A stretch of 64,000 nt of DNA from Heligmosomoides polygyrus polygyrus (lineage: Eukaryota > Nematoda > Chromadorea > Rhabditida > Heligmosomidae). The translations under genes and the position numbers were made by a program. Numbering within the stretch: the stretch's first letter is position 1; each line of letters opens with the position of its first letter. The stretch is taken from contig OX377203.1 in the NCBI GenBank assembly GCA_947396885.1, forward strand, positions 25,857,253 to 25,921,252. The letters run 5' to 3'. Below the pieces are notes generated by a model that made no database searches, was not told the origin of the DNA, and was given only the letters and a program-made list of their open reading frames with translations. Shown here piece after piece: positions 13,601-26,400 of this stretch.

Positions 13601-16600
13601 GCAGTCCCTATGATGTGTAAGTGGAACCGAAGTGAGTTCGGTGAACTGAACTACGTGAGCTGTCGGACACGCCTGTGTGTCAGGCCCGTCAATCGATTAC
13701 AATCAATTATTGACTTCCTCATTACAGATGGAGTCTTCGGACAGTGCTACTCGGCGAATAGCGGCGCACCCACTCCTACAGTAATAGATCACCTAGATGA
13801 CACACAGCTGGAGCTGCTACGTTTAGAACTCACCAGGTACGCATCGGCCTTCCCCAGCGGCTATCAAATGATTTCATCCGAAGATGGAGTTGAGATTCTC
13901 CCCAAATGCTGTCTTCCAGATTAGCGAAACAGGGCCTTGAGTGGCCGGATCAGCGCTCACAATGTGTGCTTTCCTACTTCAAGCTCTCCATGTACTACGG
14001 TCTACAGTACGATCCGGACTTCTGCCAGGTTCGAAACCCGGCCAACATCTGGGCACTCATACAGGTAAGCAGCGCCTGGCTTAACCGAATGAACAGCTCA
14101 CTCGATCAGTGACCCGTTTAGTTGATAGAAATGGGCTTGGGCGATGAACCGACTTTGTTGGACGAGCCGGAAACTCAACAGCTTCCGGCCATTGCTGATG
14201 ACGGCGTTGTGATCGACGAAGTTAACGAGATTGTAAGCGTCTTTTATTTTCCTGAAAGTTGTCTTGAAATGAAACGGAACAGATATCTACATATGTAGAT
14301 GGTTTTGAGATGATTTTTTCGTAACTATAATCGGCAGAGCGGCGTTTTCGGATTTTCATTGCAAGGCCTTAAAATGCAGTTTGTTTCAAACTGATGACCT
14401 ATTTTCGGTTGGGACGCGTCTAGCGCTGTTGAAGGAGGTGGCGGCTGTCGCGTGCACCCGGCTCCAGGTTCTTGGTTTGGATTTTCCACCCAACCTAATC
14501 AAGCCTTCTCTCCCTCCGTGGTTGGTGATTTGGTACCACGCCTGTCTGGAAAGAATGAAGCGCTGACTTGTTGGCCAGTGCAAGTCAATGTATGGCCAAA
14601 TACGTATTCAAATCGCGTAGAGTACTGCAGAATGCGTGGCGCATTCCAAAAGAGACTGTACAATACCGTCGTTTGTCCCTTATCCTCTATTTTCGATCGA
14701 GTTGAAGAAATTTCTATCCATGTCGAGAATGTCTACAGCATTGAGAGATGAGAACGCGTCAGACAACTAGGCTGATCGGATGTACCATTCAGAGATTACC
14801 ATCAGTACCCTGACTGGCTGGCAATGTTTGGTCCATGCTCTGTTTGGTTATGAATTGGTTGGCGCACTCCCACCTGCTGCCCACCTTTGCGACATGGTCT
14901 GCATTCTTAGTGTAATTTTTTTTTATTTACCGTGTTTCTCGATCACGTGGTAGTGCAGCCGAGGGAGGAGCCGGCTCTCGTGGCATCCCGAAGTTCTTGG
15001 ATCAGATTACGTCCAGACCAACCACTCTTTCATCCCTCCGAATTGAGACAGACTTGTGTAGGAAGAGAAAGACACTTGCTCAGTGGTGGGCATCCGGAAT
15101 CATTGGGTGATTCTGATCGCCTTCACGATATTCCGATAGTGAAGTGCTGAACTTCTCTATCCTTATCCTAACACGAGTTCCATGGTGCCGGACCGGCCAG
15201 CCGAGGTGAGACCGTTGTATCCCTCCCAGTCAAGACTGTCACGAGTTCGTCGACCGGGATGGAAGCCTCGGTAGGTCCTATGAGGACCCTGACTCGCGTT
15301 GATTCAGGCTGATGTGAGAATATCTTCATTCTGCACTACAAGCACTGGTATTATAGATACGAGTACCAAGGAAGCCACCCGCTCTACTAATGACCGTTAC
15401 TTATACCCATTTTAATTCGGCTTCTTTCAGCCCGTGATCGACGACGGTGCCATCGATGCCGTGGTTCCACTAGAGGAACAAGACGTGGATGCGACCGACA
15501 ACGATACGGAGCTCGTGATTCCGGAAAGCGAAATCCAGAGCATTCTCGACCAGATTCAAGAACCGCCACCACAGTTAGACATAGAAGGTACGTAAGCAAT
15601 TCAGCCTTCGACGCTAACTTTTCCAGCTTTGTGTCCTTTTTTCTCGGTTTTCTCTTACATCGTAGTGTATAGGCGCACTACGCCTTCTACTTCTCGGCGC
15701 ACCCTCTTTTTTTCTCGATAGGCTTCAACAAAACAATTGGGTGTCAGAGTGGGATGCTGCTACAGTGTGTACGTCTGCCCAATGTAATGGAAGGACAAGT
15801 ATAAGGACGGAACGGCTTATCTCAACATCAAATCCTTTTCTTGGGAGTAATGACAAAAACAAGCTAACAAATAGAGCGGAAACCCTACACTACTACTGGG
15901 ATGTTACCCGGATGTGAAGTGGAGAGCTTCATCTCTCGTTTGCTTTTTTCATCGAGGGGTGCGTGACCGTCAAGACATTCCCATCAACCTCGTCAGTCAT
16001 CAAAGAGCCACATTCTGACTGATGGATTGTAGTGGATGAGCCATTTCCCGTCACCATTCTCGCGTTTTGCCGACGATTTCGTTTGACGTGATGTCTGTCT
16101 GAAATATTCATCGTGTTGATGGGAATGATTGATGCTTTGACAGATGCCTGATAATCCTCTCAAGACAGTGCTGACAGAAATTGGAACTCATGTAGGCAGC
16201 TCAAAGATTAGACCTTATGGGGAGTTCCGCTTGAACTAGCTCAGTGGACGCGATATCTTTTGGAAGAGAGGCCTTCCCGAGAGGGAAAGAGTCGCATCCA
16301 TTGTCGGTAGCTAATCTCTTCCAGGGATGCACCACGAGTCCTATTTCCGCGTAATCTCATAGAGACGCAATGTAAACGTGTACGTATACATGCTCTATTG
16401 TTTCAGTTTCTATGAGAGCATCAACTGCTGTCTTAGTATAAAAAAGGATAAAGGACGGCGTTACTCAATCCCTTTTGGGATGCGCTACCCATTTTACCTC
16501 TACGGGATGTCGCGGAGGAGATGAATCCGTATATGGCCATGCTCTGGCCGCACTCCATGACTTGCGGTGGCTAGCCGATGGTAAGTCAGCGCTTTCCTTC

Positions 16601-19600
16601 CCAGAAAGTCTGGTACGAATTCATTGACCCCTAGGAGATGGAAAGCTTGGTTGGCCTCTGTGAAAATCCGAACCAAGAACATGGTAACGGGCGAACGCGA
16701 CAGCCGGCACCTCCTCCAACTGCGCTACACTCGCCCTCATTCCAGCATGCGGAACCTTTTACTTAAATTCAATCGCTTGGATGGCAATGGCTAGGATGGT
16801 GTACACACTGACACTTTAAGGCTGCTCCTCCCTACTTGGATATGAAAGTGCCGACTCTCTCTTTAGTCCTACCCCACTTGTATGCTGCCACGCGGGACTA
16901 ATGAGTGAACTTGTGCTGTATTCAACACAAGTTAATTTTATAAATTTATATACAAACAAAATTAATACAAATGAAATCAACTCACACGCTGTAGAACTTG
17001 TGGAGAGGAGAGAGGGCACTTGTGTAGAAGCGAGAAGACGAAGAGCACAGGCAAAAGGCGAAAGTCAGAAGGTGATCCTCTCTCCTCTCCACCGGCTTTT
17101 ATGCAGCAGAATTGTGATGGCGGCGGAGATAGCCGCGAGCCGCAGATATCTTGTCAAAACATAACTCGAAGGCATGGGAACGAGGCACAAGAGCTACTAT
17201 CGATTTAAACCTGACAATTGTAAAGCACTTAGTAATTGAGTAGCAAATAATACACACACAAATAGCACATAAATGCAAAAGGATTAAATTCTTAAGTCAA
17301 TTACAACACTAAACCTAAACAACACAATAGATCAAGTCGACTTTGTCGACAGGATAGATCCAAATTCTTTTGTTTTCTTTCCAGACATGTCTGGTACCAA
17401 CTAACCGAGCGAAGGGGTGGAGGCCTAGTGGAGTTGACCAATCTGAACGCATGAAAACAAGCGCCGCTTACCGAATGCGTCATGCCGCGGACATAATTTA
17501 CTATTCCTAACTGCGCTAAGAATACTAGTGGATCTATGCCCCTTTGAGTACGACAAATTAGTGAAAACGTGCCTGAGCCTCTTCAGAGCTCGTGATCGCG
17601 CATAATTGACAATCACCTGTATCACCTGTCGTCCTGTTGATCACCGACTTGCTCGAGCGGGCGCCAGCAGCGTCTCCATTCGTCCTTGTCGCGTGCCAGA
17701 GTGGTCCAATGGATCCTCCTCACTCGAGGGACACGATGAGCGTCATAGCGGTCGTTCAGGGCTTTCACGAAGAAGTCCGACCAACCGTTCGTCCTGGTGT
17801 TCTCTTCACATCCCGCAGAATCTAGTCGGTGATGGCTCCAAGCCGGCCCACCTAATTTTCGGCCACCTAATTGACAATAACAACTAGAAATAACCAAGCT
17901 GAGGTTCCAAGAAGAGAGCAACCGGAGACTATTCCTGGCGTCATTGAAAATCCCAACGCTTATCCCTCGCAGTGATTTACTGAGTGAAGACTGAGTGTTG
18001 AATAATGTCTGTGTTCATGCTTGATGGGGAATTCCCATTAAGATTGTCTAGGTGTGTTCTACGACAACAACTTACTATTCACGTGTTTGTGAGCCACTTA
18101 GCATTTTCAGCTCAGCAAATCACTGGCAACACATAGTCCACATCATGAATACCTGAAAAAAATGTCCACTCCGAAATCATGAACTCAAGACTTCTCTTAA
18201 ACTTGCAAAACATTTTCTTGGAGCCGCCATCTCGCTACATACATTTTGAAGAATCTTGGGCTCCTAGTAATTTTGAATTCTAATTTTCCAAATTCTTTTG
18301 AGCATGCCACAATTATAGGTCCATCTAAAGGTATACTTGAAATGAAAGGTGTCGAAGAGTAGTTTCAATGGCCACCATCAGGGATGTTCCTTGTGCAGAT
18401 TCCTTTTTTAAGGAGAAGCCATGCTTTAAGCAATCATCTTCTACAAGGATGAATGAGGCAGCATAGCAATTCCCAAGAATTGAATTCCATCTGATAACGT
18501 GGGAGTGATCTTCGTGGTCTCACGCTGCTTCACCGAAGCATCTCTGGGGGCTCTGAAATGGTGTAGAGAACATCTGCGGTCTGTTTCGTTTCCGCTTTCC
18601 GAGTCAAAGTTCGCAGTTTTCTTAGCAAGTTTGGATGAGTAGAGGTAAATGCTGAAAAGCATCTTTCGCTGCTTTCTATTGTTAGTAGCAAGTTTTTGTG
18701 TTAGATAGCCCTAGAGAAGCTGCCTTAAAAACGCTGATGGGTTTTTAGCCAGTCGATATGACATATTTGGTAAGTAGTGCACCAAGCAGATTCCAAGCTT
18801 CTTCAAGTACCTGTAGGAAGTCATAATTATTAACTTTTTTAACTGATGACTATTTATGCTTCATAGAAACCAACTTCTGTATGAAAAAAACAATGTGGAT
18901 GCACTGCTACGAATTACTTTGCAATACAACCGAACTATTTTTGTCCTTGAAAGGAGTACATACTGCGTATTGAAGGAGCCACTTGAAGATGTCTCTTACT
19001 GATTGCGGCCAAAATTTGTTCCTGAAGCTGCTTCTGCCTTGTAAAATGTCAAACGTATGCAACGGCTGACTCACTTTATTACTAGGCAGTGGTACCTTCT
19101 CTGCATCTTTGTGAAGTCGAGTAGAAGTGTAGTGCATGGCGCGTGCAGCGCGTTGTCGCCTCACGTGGAAGCACTCTGTGTTCTATCACTAACCATTTTC
19201 AAGTGGCGAGTAAAGCATAGACGTGGCGGCCTATCATTCCCATCTGGGATGCGCCATGTATTCCATTTCTCTGAGATATCGCGGAATCAATTTTGTTTAG
19301 TAGTAGATAGTAATATCAATTGTGGTGGTTAAGCTATGGAAAAAGTCGGTTTTGCTTGTTCTTCGTTTTTTACTTTACCTGCAACCTTCCTTCGCCTTTT
19401 GTTCGCTTTTTCGAAGCTCCGTAATCATCTCTCGAAAAATACTGCTGTCGACCTTCAACAGCTCATGCTCCATTATCTCATTAATGTTCTCCATGTAGTT
19501 CTTGGTATTTTTCTCTCACGGCGAACTACCAAATGTGACGGAATATTCATCAGTCACGTTTTTCTTCGAATAATGTCATCATCCTGTTCTTCAAAATGAG

Positions 19601-22600
19601 GGAGAAAACTCCGACCTGCTCATATGAGCTGCAGAAACCACTGAATCAACCGGCCATAGCAAAATACAGCTCTTTGCTTTTGTTCCATTCAATTTTTTAG
19701 TTTTGTTTTTGACACCTAGCGGATGCACGGAAACTTTGTGGAGTAACATGTGTAATAATAAAGCTCAGAGTAATAATCCGTGCCTATCACACCCTCGCAA
19801 TAGAAAGAGAGTAGCTCAACATTTCATTCCTTTTCAGAGTACGCCACGCATTCGACTCACGAAGACATATGAATGACTGGCTAGTGGTAGTATAGGCGTC
19901 GTGGCCTTATGAGCTGCTGCTTTAACTTCCCTATGATCCCTCCTTGTGTTAACTGGGAAGTTTCAGGGAGGCCGAAAAAGGCACCAAGTTACAACGATGT
20001 CTGCCGGCCTTGCCTCTGAAACACGTCCCATTCCTTTCCTTTTTTAGGCCATTTAACCATTATTAAAGAAAAGCACCGCTTAGTATATAGCAATAGGATA
20101 GTGTGACAGAATGGGAAGTGTACTCGTCCGCAAAAACGTTACCGTGGGGATTGTCGCTGACATTCTTGCGATTCTGCAATGTGTCTGTTCCGCATAAAGT
20201 CGATAAAATCAGTGGCTATTCGTTCGCCAATCGGTACTGCTTACTACCTCAACGCCATCATACTGGAGTAAATTCGCAGTAATACTTCCCATAAGCAGCT
20301 TTTGTGTGTCGGCAAATAGACGGACAGACAGACGTATGGATATTCCAGACTCCCAGCCATTATGAGACATATCGCTTAGTTATCCTAGCATATTCATTTG
20401 CATATTCCTCCTCTCTGACTGGTCTACTTTAAAATTCATTTTTAGACCTAAGCGAGCAAGACCCGCAGACCGGTAGCGATCCCGAGGTAGAGGAATACAT
20501 TGAACGAATCGTTCGCGAGGAAAATCCTGGTGAGTGTCGGGAGTGGTAAATTCCTGTTGGATACCTATTCAACTAAGGTAATTCCGCCCCTGTTACAGAT
20601 CTTTCCCTGCTCTCCGACGACCAGCTGAACGAGTTGATCCGACGTCTTTTCATCTTGAAGAGCAATCTAGCGGTAGGAGATGAGGACGTCGTAGACCAGG
20701 GAGAAGGTATGCTTCGGAATCCAGACCCATGTAGAACGGTGGCCATGTAAATTGCAGGCCCTTACAGAATGTCAAATTTCAAACCATCTCTTGTGCAACT
20801 GGGTGGCTTCCTTCTGGCAGGGTTGCAGGCATATTTTTCCGCCATCATTGGGAGAAAATTCGTCCATATTGAGTTTGAATCACGCAGCGATCGCTGGTCC
20901 CAGCCATGTCCGAAATCGAACGCTTGCTTCTTGCATGAAAGCCAAGGCCTCCTGAGATGCTGCTTGCTCTTCACGGAGCTCCTCCCTCACGAGCCTGATT
21001 TGTTTGCCGAGTGGAAGCAGCTAATCGAGCGGTTTGCCCTCGGGCGAGGGAAGACCCGCACTAATTGGCTCCCTGCCTCAAGAGCTTCCGGATTTAATTT
21101 CGGACTAGGATGAGGAGATTTATGTCCGTCGGCAACAAAGTGGATTCCTCTCTTCCTTGGACTTCGATCATCCAAGGGATCCAGCAAATTAGCGACGCTT
21201 AGAGAGCGCCTCGATGAAGTGGAAGATGCGCTGCACGACGTCGAGAGAGCCTCTGTCTGTTCGTCTCCATTTGCTCATTGGAGTGCTGAGAGGAGAGCGG
21301 AGGAACGCAATGCTCACGTAGAAGATGAAGCACCAGTAAACGGGAATTTTGAAGTCTTCTTCACTGAAGAGCCAGGGAGCAGCATGAAACAAAAGTTGGA
21401 ATAAAAGTGGTATTGAAACTGATTCTTATTAATCTCAATTTTTTCTTTTATTTTCTTTCCTCTCTTTCTATTTTAACGGAAGATTAAAGGCGAAGAAGTC
21501 GAACGTGAAGCGTTCGATGGAATCTCGAAAGATCACTAGAGCTACAACGATGAAGATGAATTCTCACAAAAAATGTTATTCGTACCTATGCTAATTTTAT
21601 GACGATCATATTTGGTTCAGATCTTCAAGAATTCTATACCTTCTTACTGGTCAATTTTGATAGCTTAAAAGCGATGAATACTAAAACAGCCAGATCTCCA
21701 GGGTAAGGATAAACGATAGAAGGCTGCGTTATTCAGTCCATTTCGGGATGTCTTGAAGGGGGTTTGAATGCGTCTTTGACCCAGTCAATGAATTCTGGTG
21801 GCCAGCCGGTCGACAAATGAGTGTTTTATCTTTCCCAGACACGTGTGGTACCATTCACCAACCCTGGAGGGATGGAAGGCTTAATTGGCATGGAATCCGA
21901 ACCAGGAACCTGATATCGGGTGTATGCGACAGACGCCACCTCCTCCGATTGCCCTACCTACCTTCACCCCTAGATCTTCAGGAGTGAAAATAATATTGCA
22001 AACCAACTAAATGAGCTGTTTTTCCTTATTGGTGGCTGACTGTTTTTACAGTTTTTGACCTTAAATGCCACAAGTTTGTCTGTCCTAGCTGCCCGTTCCA
22101 TGGGGTGGCCAACGTACCCATGTTCTGAAGTTCCGGCATCTGCTCAGAGCGTCAAAGCTAGCTTACGCGGACAGGCAAGCTTTGTTGGCTGCAACCAACT
22201 TCAATGCTTATTGTAATATATTATAAAGTATTCTGCCTTAATTGTGTTGCACACTGTAAACTGGAACCCTTTCCAGAAAACCTTTTTCTCCAACCTTTGT
22301 TTGACCACGTTTAATGGTTCCTTGGACTTTACTGTCGATAAGACTGGCAATCCAGTGTTGACATAGACGTATGTTGAGGAGTGCTTCAGAAATCGTTGTA
22401 CGGTTGTAGGTTCCTAAGGTCAGCTATCTGCATACGTGTTCAGTCATGTTTGCAATTAATTGTGTAATTATGGCTCCAAGGGTGCTGCTGCCCTCAGACA
22501 TTTTTCAATGCTAAAATCAAATACCACCTAGTCATATCGTAACCAGGAGCTAGCCAGTGCTTTGCTCATTTTTCAAAGGGGCTATCGTAGCAACTAGCGA

Positions 22601-23370
22601 TCTCAGCGAGCTGCCTAGCCATCCTATTTATTCCTCCTAACGATCCGCGGAACCAATTAACTGAACCTCTCAATCTGCCGTAGTGTCGATGAAGCCCGAA
22701 AAAAAAATTTGGCGGCAAGGGCTGTAAGCCTGAAAGCAGTGGAAGTGGTGGGTGTTGCAGCCGTTCTAGGATGGGAAATGGGATTGAGTTCCTCATTGAG
22801 CATAGGGGCGTCTTTGAGAAATCGTATATACTTTATGTACGGAAGACTAACGTTAAGAAAAATTAGCAATTTCTAACCTCTTTTATACCTGCTGATTTCT
22901 TTGATAAAAGCCTCTATGAATGCCTAATTCCCCAGGAAAAATAAGAATACGGATAGAGGTCCGATTTAGTGTTTATTTGCGGGATGTCTATTTTCGGAAT
23001 GCGCCACGTATTCCACTTCTACTGGGTCTTGACGGGATTTAAAAACGTACTCATCCTATACAATGGCCTGGGATGGTCATGAAGTTAGTGTTTTAACTTT
23101 CCAGGCGAGTCCGGTACCGATTCGCCGACCTCGGATGGATTGAAAACTTGCTTGGCAGATGGGGAATCCATACTAAGAACTCTAAATCAGGTCAGGCTAC
23201 AGCCTCCTACTGCTAGGTTACTATACGTACACCACTCCTAATAAACTGTAAAAATGGGAACGTTAGCACTGATCGGCCTCGTTTGCGACGCGCCCATACT
23301 CCTATTGAAAACAGTATATGCAATTTGAATGCGTATTATTGCGACAAAAAGGCGACGAACTGGCCAACAT

Positions 23371-23425
<55 letters not shown>

Positions 23426-26400
23426 TTACGAACGTCAAGAGGACGACTTTACTATTTCGATGACAGGAAAGGTAAAGCAAAAGTTATGGTGGGAAAATAT
23501 GTATAAGCTCGAAAAATAACCAAAATAGCAAATTAGCAACCGACAGCGATGGTTACTTTGGTCCTCAGTTGCGACGGATTTTAGTTCATTTCGCAAGAGG
23601 GCCAGAACAGTAGGTGCTGAGTTGTGCGCAACTTTCAGTTTACAAATATGCTGTGGTAGTAGAGCTAATCTGCATCAGCCAGCTATGAAACCCGGTGGTA
23701 GATGCTAGAACTTCGGCACATGGCCACGTTGGCCACCGCATGGAACTGACACCTGGGACAAGCAGCAGTCTGATCCTCCAAAACCCATAACGCAGCTGCG
23801 GTCTGCCAACGGAGATGGCAACTATTTAAACCGTACTGTTTGAAGCCCGATGTTGACGGCACGTACCCCTTTCCGGCAAATCCGCTACCAAGAACCGATC
23901 GAAGAATAGTCGAAGACGTTGTTGGCAAGGCGAAACTCGAACCTTACATTGACTTCGATTCGAAGCGAGAGCCGGCATATCTTCCGACTGAGCCACATTC
24001 GCTCCTTAAGCTGTACTCTTCTCTAAAGTTTGTGGATCTCACAGCCAAGCTCTTCTCATACTAGGTGGCCTGAAAGAAAACATCTACTGATGTGTGAGTG
24101 TAGAGGCAGTCCTGGGATTACATAAAGCAGTAACCCAAAACCATCTAATAATCTCGTAAATGCACCTGATTTTCGACCAGAAAACGCAGAAAATTAACTT
24201 AGCGCATATGAGGACAGTATTTTGCAAGTTCCCTTCCGAGGTACTCCAACCTGTTCGTTTCCGATTCGCTTTTTCAGCTATGCCGCTTCACAGTAGAATA
24301 GATGGAAAGATTTGTGACATCCGTAGGTGACCACTGCTTTTTAAGCTTCGCTGATGATGTGCTTCCGGGCAGATGAAGAGCACTTCACGTCATCGTTGTA
24401 CTTATTAACACCTGCATTTATCAACCACGTCGAGAACATAACGCGCAGTCAGATGTTTCTCATCGTCAGAGTCCTCTCTTCGGGTTCTAAATTGTTGTTC
24501 TGCGCTGTCCTGGATGCTTTTCCGCTCCATCAGCATCAACTAGGGTGGTTTACAGGGATGAGCGGATTAACCGTTATCCGTTATCCGTTATCCGGTTTCC
24601 GGGGGGTTTGGGCCTATCCGTTTTGTTGTTCGTTATCCGGCAATTTTGGGCCGGATAACGAACAACAAATTAGCTGATATCCAGGTATGAACGTGGCATT
24701 GGATATCTGTGTAGAAGCTTCACAATCATAGGAGTGATCGCGAGCAACAATAGAGGGCATTTAAATCTAGAAGGGTGAGGTGACTTCTGGCAAAGGTGAC
24801 GTAGTTGGAAAGACGTATAACTTCCATCCTTCCGTGGTCGTTCATTTATAACATACATCTATGGAATCTACTATGGATTGATTTCTTTATGAGCTTGTCA
24901 CCACAAGCCAATGCAGACCAAGAATGCATACAAGCGCCTTGATAATATTACTGACGGTCACAAGTGGAGGGCCTGGCGCATCCCAAGATGAATTGTTTAG
25001 TGCCGTTTGTTTAGTGGAATTTAGCGTCCTCTTCCACGATTACAGTATGTGGTAGCATGCGGCAAAGGAATTTTAGTTTTTACTGATAGACTGTTGTAAC
25101 GCATTAAACACATACTGCTGAGCAGTAATGAATACAAGCAAAATGGGCATAAATTCAATCTAAATGAGTGGAGAAAGCTACGCTCCTACAAATTGTTGAG
25201 GTGTGTTTAGAGAAACGATTTCCTGAAAGCATCGCTGGTACTGGTGGTACCTCCGTAGTGCTAAGGAATTGATTCTCTCTATTAAAAAGCTAAGTAGTGC
25301 AATTGAACTGAACTAAACTGATTCCCTGCTGCGCATGTTGGAGCTCCATTTTAATTGAAGATTGCCTTTTAGGAACATTCTACTTCCGCTTTCCTAGTTT
25401 TCATGTCTCTCTGCATTTGGAGTGCACAATGGCTTGTAGTGGCTAGCCTGTAGAAAGCTGGTATTTCATCCATCTCTTTCCACGTTATTCTTAGATCTTG
25501 GGAAAGTGTCGAACAAGAGTATCGATCCGCGTGACGCTGCGAAACCAAGATTGTTATGCAGACCTTATTCGGCTGAGTCGGCCTAGCATAGAAAACTCAA
25601 GAAGCGTCGGAGAATCCATTCATCCAAGGATCATTCTGTTTGGCCACAGCCTTAATTCAAAAAGAAAACCTGACGATTGATCACTAAAACCACCCAACAA
25701 TGGAAACTTACAAAACCCCGGAAAGTTGCTGTTCAATGAAGTGTGAATGAATGAGTGGATAAGAGGTGGATGAGTCTCACATCTCTCCCTCCAAGGGCGA
25801 ATTATGAATGTTTCCATAATGTTAGTTGGGCTGCTTTACGCATCCTTTGTCTCGTTCTTCCAATTTGTTTTAAACAGCAAAAATATGAAAAATTGTAAAT
25901 TGCACCTCGGAAATGTGCTTGGATGAACAAATTCTCAATCTCTCCTTATCTTTTGCAGACTTTAGTTAAGGTGATCATGGCGAAACATCAGCAGAGCAGA
26001 GTTTGCAGAACAGTTTTGGTTTCAGAGCTTGGTGGTCTTGCCACTTGTCCTCCCTGATGAGTTTGATAGCAGTTCGCGGAACCTGGTGAAGGAATTGTGG
26101 TTCGCAAATCGAACTCGGCATCGGTTTGGATGCAATGAAGAAACGTTACTTTTACTGAAGTTTCGTGAGGACCCATAGGGCTTTGTTAAAGTGACAGCAT
26201 TATGTTTCAAAAAAACTCCATTAAAGTCGTTAGAAAAGGCTTATAATTTCACAGCAGTTGCGTTCCATGTCTGCTGTTGAAACTAGAGCAGCTTAAGCTC
26301 AGTTTTGTTTTTGTTGTTTGTTCGTTATCCGTTTTTCCGTTATCCGGCGATTTTTGGGCAAAATTATCCGTTATCCGTTATTCGGGTATGAAAAATTTTG

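Larger units (their letters stand above)
1661..13727 (+). other. 12.1-kb ida-1 intron filled with repeats
   Basis: The intron splits the RESP18-homology domain. Contents listed separately: SINE pieces (3316-3520, 11512-11660, 12546-12710), minisatellites (4040-4240, 4735-4800), foldback elements (6030-6800, 6837-7584) and a Harbinger-like MITE (13056-13198). The stretches 1670-3300, 4920-6020, 7600-9300 and 9840-11500 show no gene or repeat I can name. Confidence 0.75.
15588..20445 (+). other. 4.9-kb ida-1 intron
   Basis: It contains SINE copies (16440-16740, 17380-17430, 19215-19290), a possible LTR (16914-17312) and an RTE LINE 3' end (17600-17921). The stretches 15600-16430, 17930-19200 and 19300-20440 show nothing I can name. 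Confidence 0.75.

Noticed and set aside
13610..13727. Open frame upstream of the 13728 exon starting with two Met codons
   Set aside because: It lacks a signal peptide and the Cys pattern. The exon at 1610-1660 joins in phase and supplies exactly the expected C-x-x-D-G-V-F-G-Q-C.
23369..23428. CRISPR-like or telomeric repeat
   Set aside because: It is a plain ATTT microsatellite without spacers; no telomere repeat (TTAGGC) array is present.
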